Shown: one piece after another, positions 1 through 14,300 of the stretch
How positions within the stretch are numbered: position 1 is the stretch's first letter
How the letters are laid out: each line of letters opens with the position of its first letter
From: Apostichopus japonicus
Taxonomy: Eukaryota; Echinodermata; Holothuroidea; Aspidochirotida; Stichopodidae
DNA length: 64,000 nucleotides
Direction: 5' to 3'
Assembly (NCBI RefSeq): GCF_037975245.1
Contig: NC_092565.1
Span: 15,715,499 to 15,779,498, forward strand
Position numbers and translations under genes: made by a program
Notes under the pieces: model-generated
The model's database searches: none
Seen by the model: the letters and a program-made list of their open reading frames with translations, nothing else
Told to the model about the DNA's origin: nothing

Positions 1-289
1 AATGGCATCCAACATGTAGGTTAACTTGAAACAAATTGGAAAGTTTGATAACTCATAAAAGTTCATCATTTGGGCACGGGAGCCATCAGAAAGCTGACAG
101 GAGGTATACTATGTGGACACCATTGTAGAGTCATTGTTTATAACCTGTCTTAGAATTTATTTATCTAAATCCTACCTGTTCTGCAGAAAACTTACACAAT
201 GTCAAGAATTTTGATGAAAATGAAGAAAACACAACAAATTCCATTCTTTTCCCACTCTGCAAGTACAAAGCCAACGAGATGAAACTTAC

Positions 290-575
290 TTGCAATTAAT
301 AGACATGCCATAGCAACTATATGTAAATGAGCTTCATTGGAGCTGTTGTCTCTATCCATGATTCTGTCCAATAGGAATACAGCTAAATGGATGGTATGTG
401 ATGTCATGTTGAAACACTCAGCTTGTACTGCCAGCCAATCCACCAGATATCTCCGTATGTGTAAGTGAGGAGAAGTACCCTTGTAAATAACTAACTTTCC
501 TTCTTCTTTCTTGAGAGAGGAATAAATGTCTGCAACCAGGTCCTTGTCTCCATCCCACCAATTAGTTTCAGCCAT
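290..575 (-). CDS. CCNJ: Cyclin J, first coding exon (partial gene)
   Basis: This exon encodes the N-terminus of cyclin J, an atypical cyclin-box protein thought to bind cyclin-dependent kinases. The ATG is at 575-573 and the peptide starts MAETNWWDGD. Residues 10-95 match the start of the cyclin N-terminal fold in CCNJ: YKGTSPHLHIRRYLVDWLAV, then a histidine- and leucine-rich helix, then LHIVAMACLLIASK. The WW near the start and the YKG.SP.L..RRY pattern are typical of CCNJ rather than A/B/D/E cyclins. The exon ends after GCA-A at 290, before a GTAAGT donor (289-284), so the intron is phase 1. Reading through the donor only adds non-homologous residues. The remaining exons must lie left of base 1; positions 1-289 read as intron. 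The family call is firm; extent and regulation cannot be seen. Confidence 0.9.
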
Positions 576-1158
576 TTACATCTGACCCTGAGCTGAGACC
601 AAACAATAAAATCATTTCTGATGCAACAAATCTGTTTTTAAGCAAGGTGGACTGGCTTCTTATACATATAACATGTAATGTACCAACCTGACACATTGCT
701 TGATATACCTAATCATAGATGACAAGTTGACATAGTAATTGTTACTTCTACCACCTTCCACAACTCCAACTAGGTACCCAAAAAATGATCTACCTGACAG
801 TTACCAACTCTGACAGAATGTAAACAAATAACAGCCCAGATTTGTCCAGGCCAGTTAAATGGCCATATTTGCACGACCCTGTTAAAACCTAGTGAGTAAT
901 GATTGTTACTGTATACAGCAGTTTCATCGCCAACAAAGTTTAAATTATATTAAGCTCACGACATGTAAACAGCAAATTGGACTTTTGCTTTATTATTTTA
1001 CTAATTTAAACTGAACACACCTATAGTCTTAATAATGAAAGATCGCATATCCTTAAGTTAAGGAGAGAAAAACAAACTGAGAGAAATAGACCCAACCTGA
1101 TTATCTACTGCAAGAAAAGCCTGTGGAGGTAAATATATAAAAGTTTAAAGGACTGAAA

Positions 1159-1220
1159 TTTTGATCCTAGCAGGATCTTCTTTGAACAGGTTGTCTCTGA
1201 AGATCCTACTGGGATCAAAA
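1159..1220. repeat. Inverted repeat with 22-nt arms
   Basis: Arms 1159-1180 and 1199-1220 are reverse complements at 20 of 22 positions, around an 18-nt spacer. The flanks continue the symmetry weakly, with 'atatataaaag' before and 'cttttatatat' after. It looks like a terminal fragment of a mobile element, but no coding part or target duplication is visible. Confidence 0.55.
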
Positions 1221-4200
1221 CTGAAGGCATTTACTTTTATATATGTCAGTAAGTCAAAATCATTAAAAAAATGAAAGATCTTACCAATTTTCTTGTTCTT
1301 AGGCCCATCCTACTTGCTCTTTCAAACATACCTTAGTTTAATTTGTGCTTAAGTCAATAGTTATAGAAACAAAAAGTGTTCAGTAATGTGTGGCTGAACT
1401 TGCCACACATTGATCTGCACTTAACCACTTTGTCTAATTAGAACTCGACCCAAGACTGAGATTTACTCCGACTAAACGTGCCATTATTTGCAAGAGAAGA
1501 AGGCTCACATTCCTATTGGTAGAATATTACACTATATGTATACATGACTAAAGTTTTGCAGTTGTTTCAAACTTTTATGGAACAGCGTCATATCTACATT
1601 TAATTTTAAGTCAGTCATAAGTTAGGCTTACATACCAGACGTCTCGATGTGAACGTTAGGCAGTGATACATTAACCATCAATTTCCAACTTGCCCTAGGC
1701 TCTAGGACTGGAGGTGGATTTTTTTTTAAACTTTAGGGTAGGTCAAGGATAGTTACTTACGGCAAAGTAACTCGATGTAACCTTGGTGATGGAGGTTTAC
1801 TAATTAAAGTAATCAATTCACCCGGGCAGACAGGAAATATTTAAGTAATTACAGAGGTCCGGTTTCTTGGTTCCTAAGGTGGGCCGTGAGGTAGAGCGAC
1901 AGGTGTTGGCATATTCCATGAAATTGAAAATGGCTACTTCTCTTTTTTACGAAAATGGTTATTGCGCAATATTTTAATCCTGGCACGCCTATTATATTAG
2001 TAGGTTAGCGAAAAAACGAAATGGACGTTGCAGATACAGACTGGATGGGAGGGTTTGAAAATTCTATTATTTCCCTTTTTTATTTATTAGTGTCTTAATA
2101 TTTTGCCGGGTTGGGAGGGGATGCGGAGTTGCTTATTGATTTTTAATCTGTGCCACTTCTATTTTATGTATAGGCTTTTACTTTCTAAGGAAGATTATGC
2201 AACAGACATTACATTCTTCGGTTCAGTTCAGTTTATTCATGTATAATTTCAAATATAAATACATAAATAAAAAAGATGCGTATGGAAAAATTTAAGGAAG
2301 GACATAGAGGCAATAATAAACAAAGAATATATACATTAGTGAAATCAAGGGCAAACATTTTTTTCATGAATGTTGAGTTACTTTTTTTCTCAAAACCTCG
2401 GCAATAAGTCGATATCTTGACATGAAAAGTAATTTTTGTTAATGAAACCTCGGAGTATCCACAGTTTACATGGAAAGTTTTGTTATAAAAGGTAAATTCC
2501 AATGAAGATTCCAAATAAAATATGGATATATGAAGGTAGAAAAATATAGGGAGATAACATTTCCAAATTTCCGCATTATATAGCAATTAGTCGAATTTTG
2601 AAAATACGAAGTTGAACTTTCAATGAACAAGTCTAAATTTCGTTGAAAACTCAAAATAGCAAGACGATAGTATAATTGTTGTGATGAAAAGTAGTTTGGC
2701 AAGTACAAGGAGAAATACGGAAAGATGCCCCAACCCCACCTCAATTCACTTTTGATAAATTCCTACTGCCTACTCTAATATTTCTTAGATCAATCGAATT
2801 TTGAACTTTCAATCCAGGTCTGAAAAGTGAACAACTCGGTGTGCAATGGTATAGAGGATATAGCCAGTGCATACTCATGTGCACCAAAGATAGGTACGTT
2901 CAGGAACTCATATTGGTTTCAAATGCCTCGAAGCCTGAATGATGCGTGGAGGTTTTAAACATGCAGTAAGTTAGCCCAACGGGCCGCTATAAAATACTCT
3001 ATTCACACATTTTCTTATTCATCCAGATTAGATGGGTCCTGTCCTCACAGGGAATGCCTGACTGCGTGCCGTATGCGGGCGTCTGAAGTTGCCAAATATG
3101 ACGAATGGCTCACTCAAGCCCAAAAGCATGGTTGTGCTTAGGTTAATATGGGCTTTCGTTTAGGGTCCCATTTCTATTGTTGCACCAGGGCCCTGTTCAA
3201 GTTCTCGTTGCAATTTTTGTTATAAAAAAAATGTAATATTTTGGGATAATAATAATATGAAAGCTGTTAGTTAGTCAAAGGAAAGCAACACAGAAACTCG
3301 ATTGATTGTGAACTCATACCGTATTAAACACGGAGTTATTACAAAGAGTGATTCATACCCTACTACTTATTTATTTTGATGAGTTGTACTTTCGGTTTAA
3401 AAGAACGCACCTCAAGCAAGTATACCGTACAAAGCATTTCCCCAGTCACATATTTCCGTGCTACATATTTCAAGTCTAATTTGGATTGATTAATTAATAT
3501 GAATGTTAATTTCGTAGCAAGATCATTTCATCGCGTCTATTCTGATCCTCGATAAGTCCAATTAACGTTTAGTATACAACGGGGGAAAACACAAACTTAT
3601 GGAGAAGCTCCCATTTACACTATACGGTACTGTACTGTTAACTCTGAGCTTTAAGCTCGCCGGCTATAATTTTTTTTTTTTTGTACATTGGCATAATTAG
3701 AGGGCGGCAGAGATGGAACTTGGTCCCTAAATTCCGTTGAGGTAACGGAGGAAGCGTCGAATTATAGAAATGGACAGATCGACGAAAATGAAGTTATCAA
3801 AACATTTAAATGATAAATCTTTTCTTTATATACTCTCCCCACCCATATATTCATTATTTGGGTTGCCATATCTCTAGATTTCCCCGAATATATCCTCCTT
3901 ATTTTCCTTACGTGACGTGTGCATGGAATCAGCAAAGAAATTATCAGGATCTTTTGGTAGTTCTAACAAAGTTGTAATAAATAAAGCGGAAAAGCTTTGT
4001 CGAGTGTAGCTCTGTCGAGGGCGAGCTGATTATTGTATAGTAATAGTGTATGCAGCACTCAGCCTGTGAACTTTGATACCATTTTCATGTGAGTATTTGA
4101 AAATGCCCCCCCCCCCACCTACAAATCGGGAGGGGTCATCCCTCATTTTAGAACCCCCTCACCTAGGCCACAACTTATCCTCCTTTATTCAAATAAAATT

Positions 4201-7200
4201 TGGCAGCCATTTTGATTATGACAATATATATTTTGGGATCATATGCGATAAAAAGTATAGAAATACATATTATATTTCGTCTCATTCAATATTGTGAAGA
4301 AGAACATGGGCGTATCGACAAGCTAACCAATGAGTTATGCAGTTTTCCCCCTCGGCTCACCCCCTTCCCCCATATTTATACAGTGCTCACAGACAAATGG
4401 GGTTGAATCATTGAGCATTAATCTCTCCTGAATTTGATTGAAATACTTTAGTCCAGAAATGAATACCAATACACAATTTTATTAAGTAAAAAAAAAAAGT
4501 CCTTTTATTTGCTTTTATTTGGAACATGATGTGCTAAACGAATCAGCTTATGAATTGAGTGATTAATGAAAAAGGAATAAATAAAGCTCTGATATAACGT
4601 TAAAACATTGTTTATTTAAACAACTGAAATGTCTGATAATGAGCAGGTTGCAATTTTACAAAGCAGAATATGCCAGATTTTCTATAAATATATAATTTAC
4701 ATGCAAATTTTGACGTACGGGACATGGTAAGTGGCTGGAGATTCGTCAAACTCTGCTTCCCAACAGCTATTGACATTTGGTCAACAAAATAGCCTAACCT
4801 AGAGCATATTACTAAAACTAAGATTTCAATTAATCACATTAGCACACCCCCCCCCCCCTCCACACCACTGTTGTAAACATTAAAATGTTAATGAGCTAAT
4901 GATTAATAACTTCAATACGATTTGATTCTCAGCATTTCAACATCCAGACGTTTCAATTATCATGCATTGTTCATCTAATGCAAATAAGAAATCTGGAAAT
5001 ATTCAATCTTTTTCAACTCATATTTCATTATTTGAAATGAAACTCGACCAGTGAAGTTAAGGAGCTACACACTACAATGTTGTGGGATTTAATTTTTTTT
5101 CAAAGAGCACCCAAAAAAAATTGACTTGTGACAGTCAAGACCGAAAGCAGCTTTACCATTTACAAATGAAGCAATTTTTGAAGAAAGTTTTCTAAAATGT
5201 CATTTGAAGTGATTTTTAAATGCACCCACTTGATACAAGAACCCTTATGAACGTTCAAGTTTTACTTGTAATGCAAACGTTGTTTCAAATAAACATTGGT
5301 CAGCGAACTCACCACCAGAGATATTTTAAGGGATTATGATGATAACTAAGCTGCCACATTTATCAAACTCCATCAACCTCCACCCTGTACATTTTGAAAT
5401 TTCTTCAAAAACATTTTCCATCTTGAAAACAACAGGGACATGCTCTCATGACCCTGATTCTTGAAACAAGTTACACATAGTTTTAAGTTTGAAAATATAC
5501 AAAATACTAAAATAAATGTCTTTTTAGAGGGTTTTATCTTGATGCTATGCTTAGAAGTGCACATCTAACACCTTGCAGATTCTGGTACAAGAAAATGTGT
5601 CTTTTGATAATAATGTTACATAACTATGGCTAGAACGCCTAATTGGCTTCCAGTCTAGCTTCTTTTTTTTTTTACCAGTTTAGGGCTCAAAAATATCCAC
5701 TGAAGAAATTGTGAATATTAATAATGAGCAAGAAACCACTCAAGCAACTATTCTTCAACATAATAAAACGAGACAAAATTTGACTTTCTTTCTTTTTGTC
5801 AGATATAAATTAGTACATTTAAAATACTGTAACTTAAGCACCATAAATTAAAAGTTTTTAAAAAAAAAAATGCCCTTAAAATTAAACCATGGTAATAGTT
5901 TATAATGGAACGGCTTAGAACCTCTCTGTGTCTCCTTTCTACTGCAGAAATAAATTACTTAAGACGTTTTAACAAAATACTGAGCAATCTGTGAACATTC
6001 TTAAATGTGACAGATGATAAAGAAATCCTCTTTAGAAATTTACAAAACCCTCTCTAGTATTTGCAAATGTTTTGCCCCCGTCCCTCATTTGTTATAAATA
6101 TGCATGAGGAAAACCCAGTTCGGACAGCTTTTTATAAACTGTAGTTTCATGTCATGCTTCGAAGCTACTCGTACTGACAGTATACGCAGTATGAATAATT
6201 GAATATCATGTTTATCAGATAATGATTAGGAACTGTTCATGCTGCCAGTACCTAAGTTTTGAAACATGGTGTGAGAGGACAGTGTAGAATGGTATAAGCA
6301 TTATGCCCTTGCTGGCTGTAATAGAGAGACCATTTAACCAATCTCTAACATAAATCTCTGTTACTTTCTGGTTTATGTGGCAATGTCTTCCAGAAAGCTT
6401 ATCTACTGTCATCAGATTCCTCCTCTGCAAAGTTTCCTCATATTGGGTCAAAGAAATTATTCGATGCCCTCAGAATGAAAAAAAAATGAATAACGAGAGA
6501 TGAGTTAATAAAACTGAAGATAACGGATCTAGCAAACTGGTCAAAATTTTGGACAAGGAACTAGGAGTGGTCTGATGGACATAGTAGATCTTTATCAATC
6601 TTATCACAGAAAAATCTTCAATTATGACTTGTCCAACTTTCTTAAAAGGTAAAAGGTTGGTTTTGCAGGATTATTACATGACAGCAACTTTTGGTTTATA
6701 GTTTCTTCAATACTTACTACTGACTGACTGTATTTGTTAAAAATCATACAATTTTCAATTTTTTTTTGCATAAACATGCATTTGAAATCCTTTGTGAATT
6801 CATGGCCACTTAACTTTTCCATTAAAGCAAAGTCTTCTTGCCTAATACACTGTAAATAAGTACCAGAATAAGTTGCTTGAGGATTTGTCATATAAAAGAT
6901 TGGAGATGAAGTAATTCAGAAATTGTGAAAAAGTCAAAGATTATTTACAAATCCTACCAGAAAATGAATTCAACTATTATTTAGAAATGGGCTCCTAAGA
7001 AAATTTTCCAAACAAAGATATTCACCGACAGACGTTTGACTTCTCAGAAATTGGTGGAAAAGGGCCTTCCACCAAACCCAATGGTCCTCATGAACGTCTT
7101 AAATATACTTTGTATACATCAAGAATCGAGATATGACTTGACTATGAGGTGAAAGTAAAAAACAACGTAGGTGTAAAGAATTCGAAAATCTATCAAGTAC

Positions 7201-7224
7201 AGTGGAAGCACATCCAACCTCCAC

Positions 7225-7300
7225 CTGGAATCGAACCTGGGCCTCCAGCTTTAGATATGAGGGCACCTAATTCCTACTAGATTACTAGATCATTTGTCCA
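7225..7300 (-). repeat. tRNA-like fragment, possible SINE head
   Basis: On the minus strand GGTTCGATTCC (7237-7227) matches the RNA polymerase III B box. A degenerate A-box-like stretch (AATCTAGTAGG) lies about 50 nt upstream. No complete tRNA cloverleaf was found, so this is more likely a SINE head or tRNA pseudogene than a working tRNA. Confidence 0.4.
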
Positions 7301-8937
7301 GTTATTTGGGACCAGGAAGGAAGGTCATAATTTCACTGTAGGCCAAAAGCTGTAATATATAATAATATTTCATTTTGTTTGCGGCACATTCGGCGTACTC
7401 TTCCATACGGTCATTGCTGATTCAGTCTAAACCAAAAATTCATTTGTGCCTTTCCCGGCGGGATCTCCAAGGAGATAATGAAACAGAATATAATATCTAT
7501 ACATATATAAATATATGTATATATATATACGTTTGTGTGTAAAATAAATTAAAATAAAACAGTTCTCAGCAACTACCTGATTACATCTATTTTGAAAGCT
7601 TGACATATTTTCCACTTAGATTCAAGAGCTTTCAATAAACACTTGATAAATGCAGATATATCCATGTGACCAAATACAGCACTCTTCTTTACTCTTTTCC
7701 ATAGTCTAGTTATCATCGGAAAAGAAAAACGAAATGCCCAAGTAGCAATAATTTGTAACCATCTTGTCTAATTGAAAACAATGCATATCTTACAAATATT
7801 TTAGAAGCAAAAAACAGATTCATTTTTCAGACTAAAGAAGCAATTTTACAGATAAAGTACTACACTAGACCATCAGTAAATTTTCCTATCGGCACGATGG
7901 TGTCTGTGACATTTTCTTTCTTAAATAATTATGCTTTGAAAAGATAATCTACTGTATCAAGAAATTCAAAATAATAGCTTGAAAACTTTACGCAACAGCA
8001 GAACAAATCACAATAGGATCATCTTTTCAATGTGTCAATCCATCTTCCATCACTAAATACTGCTGTCTATACAAGACACTCAGCAGTTGACCAATATTTG
8101 AAACAACCCCCTCACAAATGAATAAAGATTAAACATATTTGACACTTCTTGGACAAAACACTTGATTCACTTTCTTGAAAGAAGACAACATTTCATATTT
8201 GTCATAAATATATCAAGTTATGAACCAAACTCAGATCTAATCAACCACACTCAAACTCCAAATAAACATTGTCAGTTATAAAACTTGCACGGGTGAAACC
8301 CTTCAAAATTCTGTGCATTCTCCCTGAATTTGTTTGTGCTGTCATAAACTTCTTCAGAGGTAAATGGACTATATGTTTCCAGCCAGAAATGTTTTGGTGT
8401 CATGAACAGGCCAAAAAGTCAATACACTGAATGTAAAACTATGTCCCTTTGGGACATCTGGTTCCTGTGAATCAAACAGATTTGAAAAAATCCTTTACAT
8501 TCAACCAGTCAAGCCACCGGAAACTCATTCACTGCCATCCAAAATCACAAGTTTCATCAACTGGACGTTGATGTCTTTGAAACCTGCTGAGATTTAAGAC
8601 TTTTGTTTTGCCTTCTTCTGCAACATTGGTACTTTTACGACAATCGTACTCAATGTTTCTTATGGCTAGGTTATCCTCTTCAAAATAAAACTGTGTATTG
8701 TCATAAGTCTTCCAGAGACGAGTTGACATTAGTCTGATCACAATGTTCGGTTCTCCGATAATGAAACTAATCTTTTGAAGCTAGTAAATGATAATCCTCG
8801 CTGTGACCAAAGAACAAAAAGAGAAACTCTTTGCAAGACAAAACTCCAAAATCTTGTACCGTTTAGCTGCTTTTGAGTAAAATCTTGGTCTTTCCTAGAA
8901 AAACAAACAATTCCATCTTGGCATCTACCGGTGCACT

Positions 8938-11288
8938 CTAACTATCGCTCAGCAGATCTGGGTCCTTGATGTGCCGTTTCAGATACTTCATCATACTAAA
9001 TGTTCGGACTCTCTTTGTTCCTGCAGTAAATAGAGCAGAAAACCAACGGTAAATCTCTCAAAATTTACAATGTGCAAATAGAAGTCACATGGGTGAGACT
9101 GAGAAGGAAGTGTACCTCTACCCAAAGTGATTTGGAGTAGAATTTCTCCTTGTTGGAGTGGATAGTTTTAAGGTCAGTTATATCTTTAATGGCATTGAGT
9201 CTTAGGTCAAGAATATCATACAATGAAAGAGAAAGTAATAATATGGGTATATTCTTTCCATTAATTGTATTAGTCATACAAATGAAATATACTTATGTGT
9301 GTATCACTTGTCTTGGCCAAGAACTAATATGTAGATGTGAGAGCCGTTGGAATCATGGAATGGCTTACTATTTTAAACTGGTGACTGTTTGGGTTACAAT
9401 TTATTAAAACCATAAAGCTGTCTATTCTTTTAAGTTTAAATACTTAACTAGATCTTCTTCTGTCATTTCAACTAAACTAGATATGGGCAATATTGGGATT
9501 TCTCAATACCCCAAATTAAAAGAATAATTCATGACTCACCAAACACTTTCAAGAGTTGATCATCGCAAATATGAAACTGCTTGTTCTTTGGATCCTGCCA
9601 AATGGAAAGGAAAAAAATCCTATTGTAAGCAAATTTGCTTAGTCTATAGGAAAGGTACACATTAATGTTTAATGGATACAGAAATGTCAATGTTTATCCA
9701 TTGTCTTTTTTAAATTCTAATATTACTCAACCAAATTACCAAAACACGTTCTATTAACTTCATATCAATGACAGAACACCATTGGATGACATGCAACACT
9801 GTTTGTCCTTGACAACATAGTCAAGATTGTGTAATGCATTGTCAACATTTAATTTGAAAAGTTATAAAATCTCTTGTTTTACTATTGAGTTTTGTGTAGC
9901 ATCTGAGGAACCAACCTGATGGTCTGTGGGTTGAACTAAGTAGTCCAGCCACTTAAATTGATGATCATCAGCTGTTTAAATGAATCATTTCTCAAAAACT
10001 GAAAGAGGTATAGGAATGCAACCTGGACTGGTAGCAGGTTTTTTTTTTTAACTGTATGCAAATTAACTTTGTGCCTAAAATAAAATCATACCTTAATCTA
10101 GCATTGTTAAAGCTAGTCTTAACCATTTGATCATAATCAAATTGCAAGGTTAAAAGTTATATAATATCCCGTGACAATCTGATCAGACACTTTCTAAGTG
10201 ACACAACAAGTTTTTATGTTGCCATTAGAAATAACGCTATATATACATAATCAGATATATCAATGCATTACTTTGTCCAGTAATGGCTATTTGGAAAAAC
10301 CTCTCTCAACAAACAAGAAGACACCTTCACTTGACAAATAAGTTTACTGTGATTATTTTGTGGCATGGGGATCAATATTTATGAAATATTTCAAAAGAAA
10401 AACCAGCAATGATTTTGAAATTTACCGCTAATTCTCTCTCCTTCACAATCTGCCACATTCTTTTGACGACCTCTGACCTTGACATCTGAAAAGTGTAAAG
10501 AAATAGAAAAACAGTTACAAAGGACTTCACATGTGTTCAACAAGAGAAATACAAAAATTCCTTGTGTTGAATTATAGGCAACTGCCAATGAGTAAACAAA
10601 GGGTAACATACCAAATGGGAGTAAAAAATGCACGCTTTATTCTTGGATTTAGCTTGTTTCCTTCTGAGGTTTCCAAGTTTAGTCCATATCTTCAATTTTC
10701 AAACATTTTGATTGGCTCTTTACATAGAAACTCAAAGTTACCACCAACAACTCAGTAAAATTGAACATCGTCTGCTACAAATATGCTATAAAATAGCAAA
10801 GCAGGTCTTATAAACATCTTCTTTATTAAACCACATACTCCTAGTTTGGAAATTTTCCTTTATATCCTCACCACAAAATTTTGTATTACATGTTGAATGG
10901 TGCAACCCGAGTTACAGAAGAACTGTAAGTTTAAAACATGTTGACCAGTCAGATGGACATGTTCTTACATAAACCCTTACCTTTTCGGTTCCCATAATTT
11001 CAGCCAGCTCAGGAGAAAGCACCATGTCTGAGTTGTAGCCTGAAGAATAATGCAACAAAATCATACAAAAAAAACCCATTCAGAATGATAACGTTATTTT
11101 ACTTTATCATTAAACATTTCAAATATTTAATTAGAGTCTAAATACCGGTAAATATTACATAACAAAAACAGTATATAAATCAATATATATATATATATAT
11201 ATATATATCACATAAGATACTTAACTAAACTATCATCATACTGCTACTCGGAGTTTCACATGTACGGCTCGTGCACCGATCATCAGGC

Positions 11289-11364
<76 letters not shown>

Positions 11365-14300
11365 TGGAGAGGACTTCTTCAAGGGTTCACAGGTGCAAGA
11401 TAACATACTACAATATTAAATGTGTGGTTGACAGTGACACAGTTTAAAACCCACACAAAAATATCTTACTGTTTCTAAAAGTTCCTTAAAGCAGAAGGGC
11501 TGGGAGATGGGCAGGCGTTGGGGCTAACTAAATAAAGCATCAACAATACAGGACCCTGAATTTTCCAATTTCGAAGGGACAATTGTCATCAAATGATCAC
11601 TTGCGCTCAATTTCTTTGTATTTCATGCATTTATTTTTCCATTTCTTTCATTTTATTGATTGATTGACTTTTCTTGTGGTTTTTGGTTACCTGTCTTAAC
11701 GCCTTTCTTTGATCTTTCTGATTTTGTCTTCGATTTCTTGGCCTTCTTGTGAGCATGTCTTTGATTTCCATGTCTCGTTCTCCTTCCGGTGTCTTCCTCC
11801 TGTAGCCGTCTTGCGAGTTCTTCATCACCTATGATCTGACAGTGTAGAGGGTGAATATTAGGGGTAAGATGTGACTGAGAAAGATGGCAAAGAACTGGCA
11901 CAGATGGGACACAATGATATCTGAGGGAAGGCGCATGAGTTCTCAGCCAGTTGCACAGCCTTTAACAAGTGGTGCCAAGTTTACCAAACTTACCAAGGAT
12001 CACAGAAAATGAGATTCTAATCGATAACACAACCATCTAGATTTTTCGACAACATGAAAATTTCTTAACAAGTAATTCTTTAATGACCATATAAAAGTCG
12101 CAAAGCTGTTTCTCGTAACGTCATGCAGTATTTGTCATGAAATCTTAGGTCAACACAGAAACGACCGTGGGTCTACAACATCATCTTTCCTACAACATCA
12201 TGGTTTAAGAGTTAGTAAACAAAACATGGAATACACAAAGGAAATTTCCACTATTCTTGAAAGCAGTTGACAACCACCTGTATGTTGTCATGAAAATCAC
12301 AGTAATGCAAACATTCCAGGTCAAGTCAAGACAGAACTTATCAAGAAATAAAGTTAACGAGTTACCTCTGGTTGCTTGTGTGATACTTTTTGTTTTTTTG
12401 ATTCTGGTGGGCTCATGTCCTCTGGCTAATGAAAAAGAGAGAGAAAAATATCTGGTATGCAATCAGTCAAACAGGAATATTGGCAAATAAACAACAGTCA
12501 ACGCAGTATTAAGGCTCAGCACAATGTTTTGCCTCAATGTTCTTGCTGCTTTAATATCTCTACTGATGTCAAATAAAACTTCCAGCAGTAATACATCCCT
12601 TGCAGATATATTACAGCAGTTAAAATGTTTACACAGAAATTCAACATCAACAACCTTTTCCACGCAGAGAGAATTCCAACAGTCAGATAGACAACATATT
12701 TAATGAGCTGTTATTTAAAGATATTGAAACTATTTTTAAATGATAAATTTGTAAGAAAACAGTTCCAATCACATTAAAGAGCTCTTCCTTGTATCTGTAA
12801 AAAATACTGTTTACTGAAAATGTCCAAATAGAGAGATTGAGTAAAATTGTTCATTTTAAGAGAGAATTACTGTTTCGAAGGAAGAATCTGACTGGGATCC
12901 ATCCTCTACCGTCTCTTTAGTTTTCTCTTCCTCCTGTCTCTCATCCTCATCTTCATCAGCATCTCCACCGGCCTTTTCTACCTTGGCTAATTCTTCCATT
13001 AAGACTTTATCAACTTCTTTTTTCCTGAGTAGAAAACCGAAACAAGCTAATTCAAGTGTATATATTGGCTTCATTTTATCACATCAAAGGTTTCTACAAT
13101 ATCCAGAGGGTGGGAATCACATGGGAATCCCATGTCAATCAGTATCAATCCTCTCTCAAAGAGACTACCTGAATAAAGAGATATACAGTATTATAGATAC
13201 AACACAATAACCATGCATACAATACCTGCTTGATAGATCCAACTTGAACGATTCTTCAAGGAGCTTTCGGACTTTTTTGGAAGACAAAGATGAAAGATCG
13301 GCATCCTTAAGAATATCTGTAGAGAACAGATTATCAGACAACAAAATCAGGGATTGAAATTTTAAACCTGGGAAAGTTCATTGGACACTTAATCAATGAG
13401 ATTTCTTGGCCAGATGAGAAAACTACTAAGACTCTCTTTCTGCCTCCTCTTACATACATGTTGTACACATACATACAAATCAAAAGATCTTACCTTGTTT
13501 AACAAGTCTGCTTTACATATGTACTGTACTGATTTGTACTTTTATTTTTTTCTGTAATCTTATGTGACAATTGTACTTTTAGTTTGCCTCATCTGTAGCA
13601 ATCCTAGAGGTGAGGTCTGATGAAAGTAACCTATAAATTTCTGTTTGCTCTACACTTGCCCTTCATTGAAACATTCATTGCTTAATGAACAAAATCAACT
13701 GCTGGACATCCCGGTACAATATGTTAATCACAAGAATGTGGGACCATTCCTGCTGTATACTGTTAACAATAATACAGACTACAGTGCATCATTGACATGT
13801 GTTATTATTGATAATTAACAAACCATAGTTATATATTCTAAAGGATTTTACTTCAAAGCTAATTTCATCGATCACTAAGATATAGCAAATATACCATGAA
13901 TTATAACCGGCCCTTTCACACTGAACTTGATTTGGAACAAACTCAAGTGGCCTATCAAATGTAAATGATTTTAAACAAAGGATCTCTGAGGTTAGCAAGA
14001 TAGTGAACATTCTATAAAGAATAGGGCTGTGTCATTCCGGTTAATTCACTAACCGGTTAACCGTTTCTATTAACCGAACGGTTAACGTTTAAACGTAACC
14101 AGTGTTGTTGCCTCAAAATAAGAGCCGAAAATCAGAGTTATATAGCTCAGATTATAATTCCGAAAGAGCGCCACCACTTTTGATGCGGAAGTACATTCTC
14201 AAAATAGCGCTGCATGTATCGTTTTTTTTTTCGTAACGCGTATGTTAAGAATTAGGTTGTATTTGCTTAGTTTTGACGATCGTTACATTGAAAAAGATGA

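Larger units (their letters stand above)
576..8937. other. Spacer between cyclin J and the SWIB gene
   Basis: About 8.4 kb without a recognisable coding exon on either strand. It includes the cyclin J upstream region near 576 and the 3' untranslated region of the SWIB gene just below 8938, whose end is undefined because no clear poly(A) signal was found on the minus strand. Contents seen: an inverted repeat at 1159-1220, poly-C runs at 4106-4116 and 4847-4858, a tRNA-like B box near 7227, and an AT-rich simple repeat near 7500-7530. Short open frames here lack family motifs and splice context. Confidence 0.6.
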
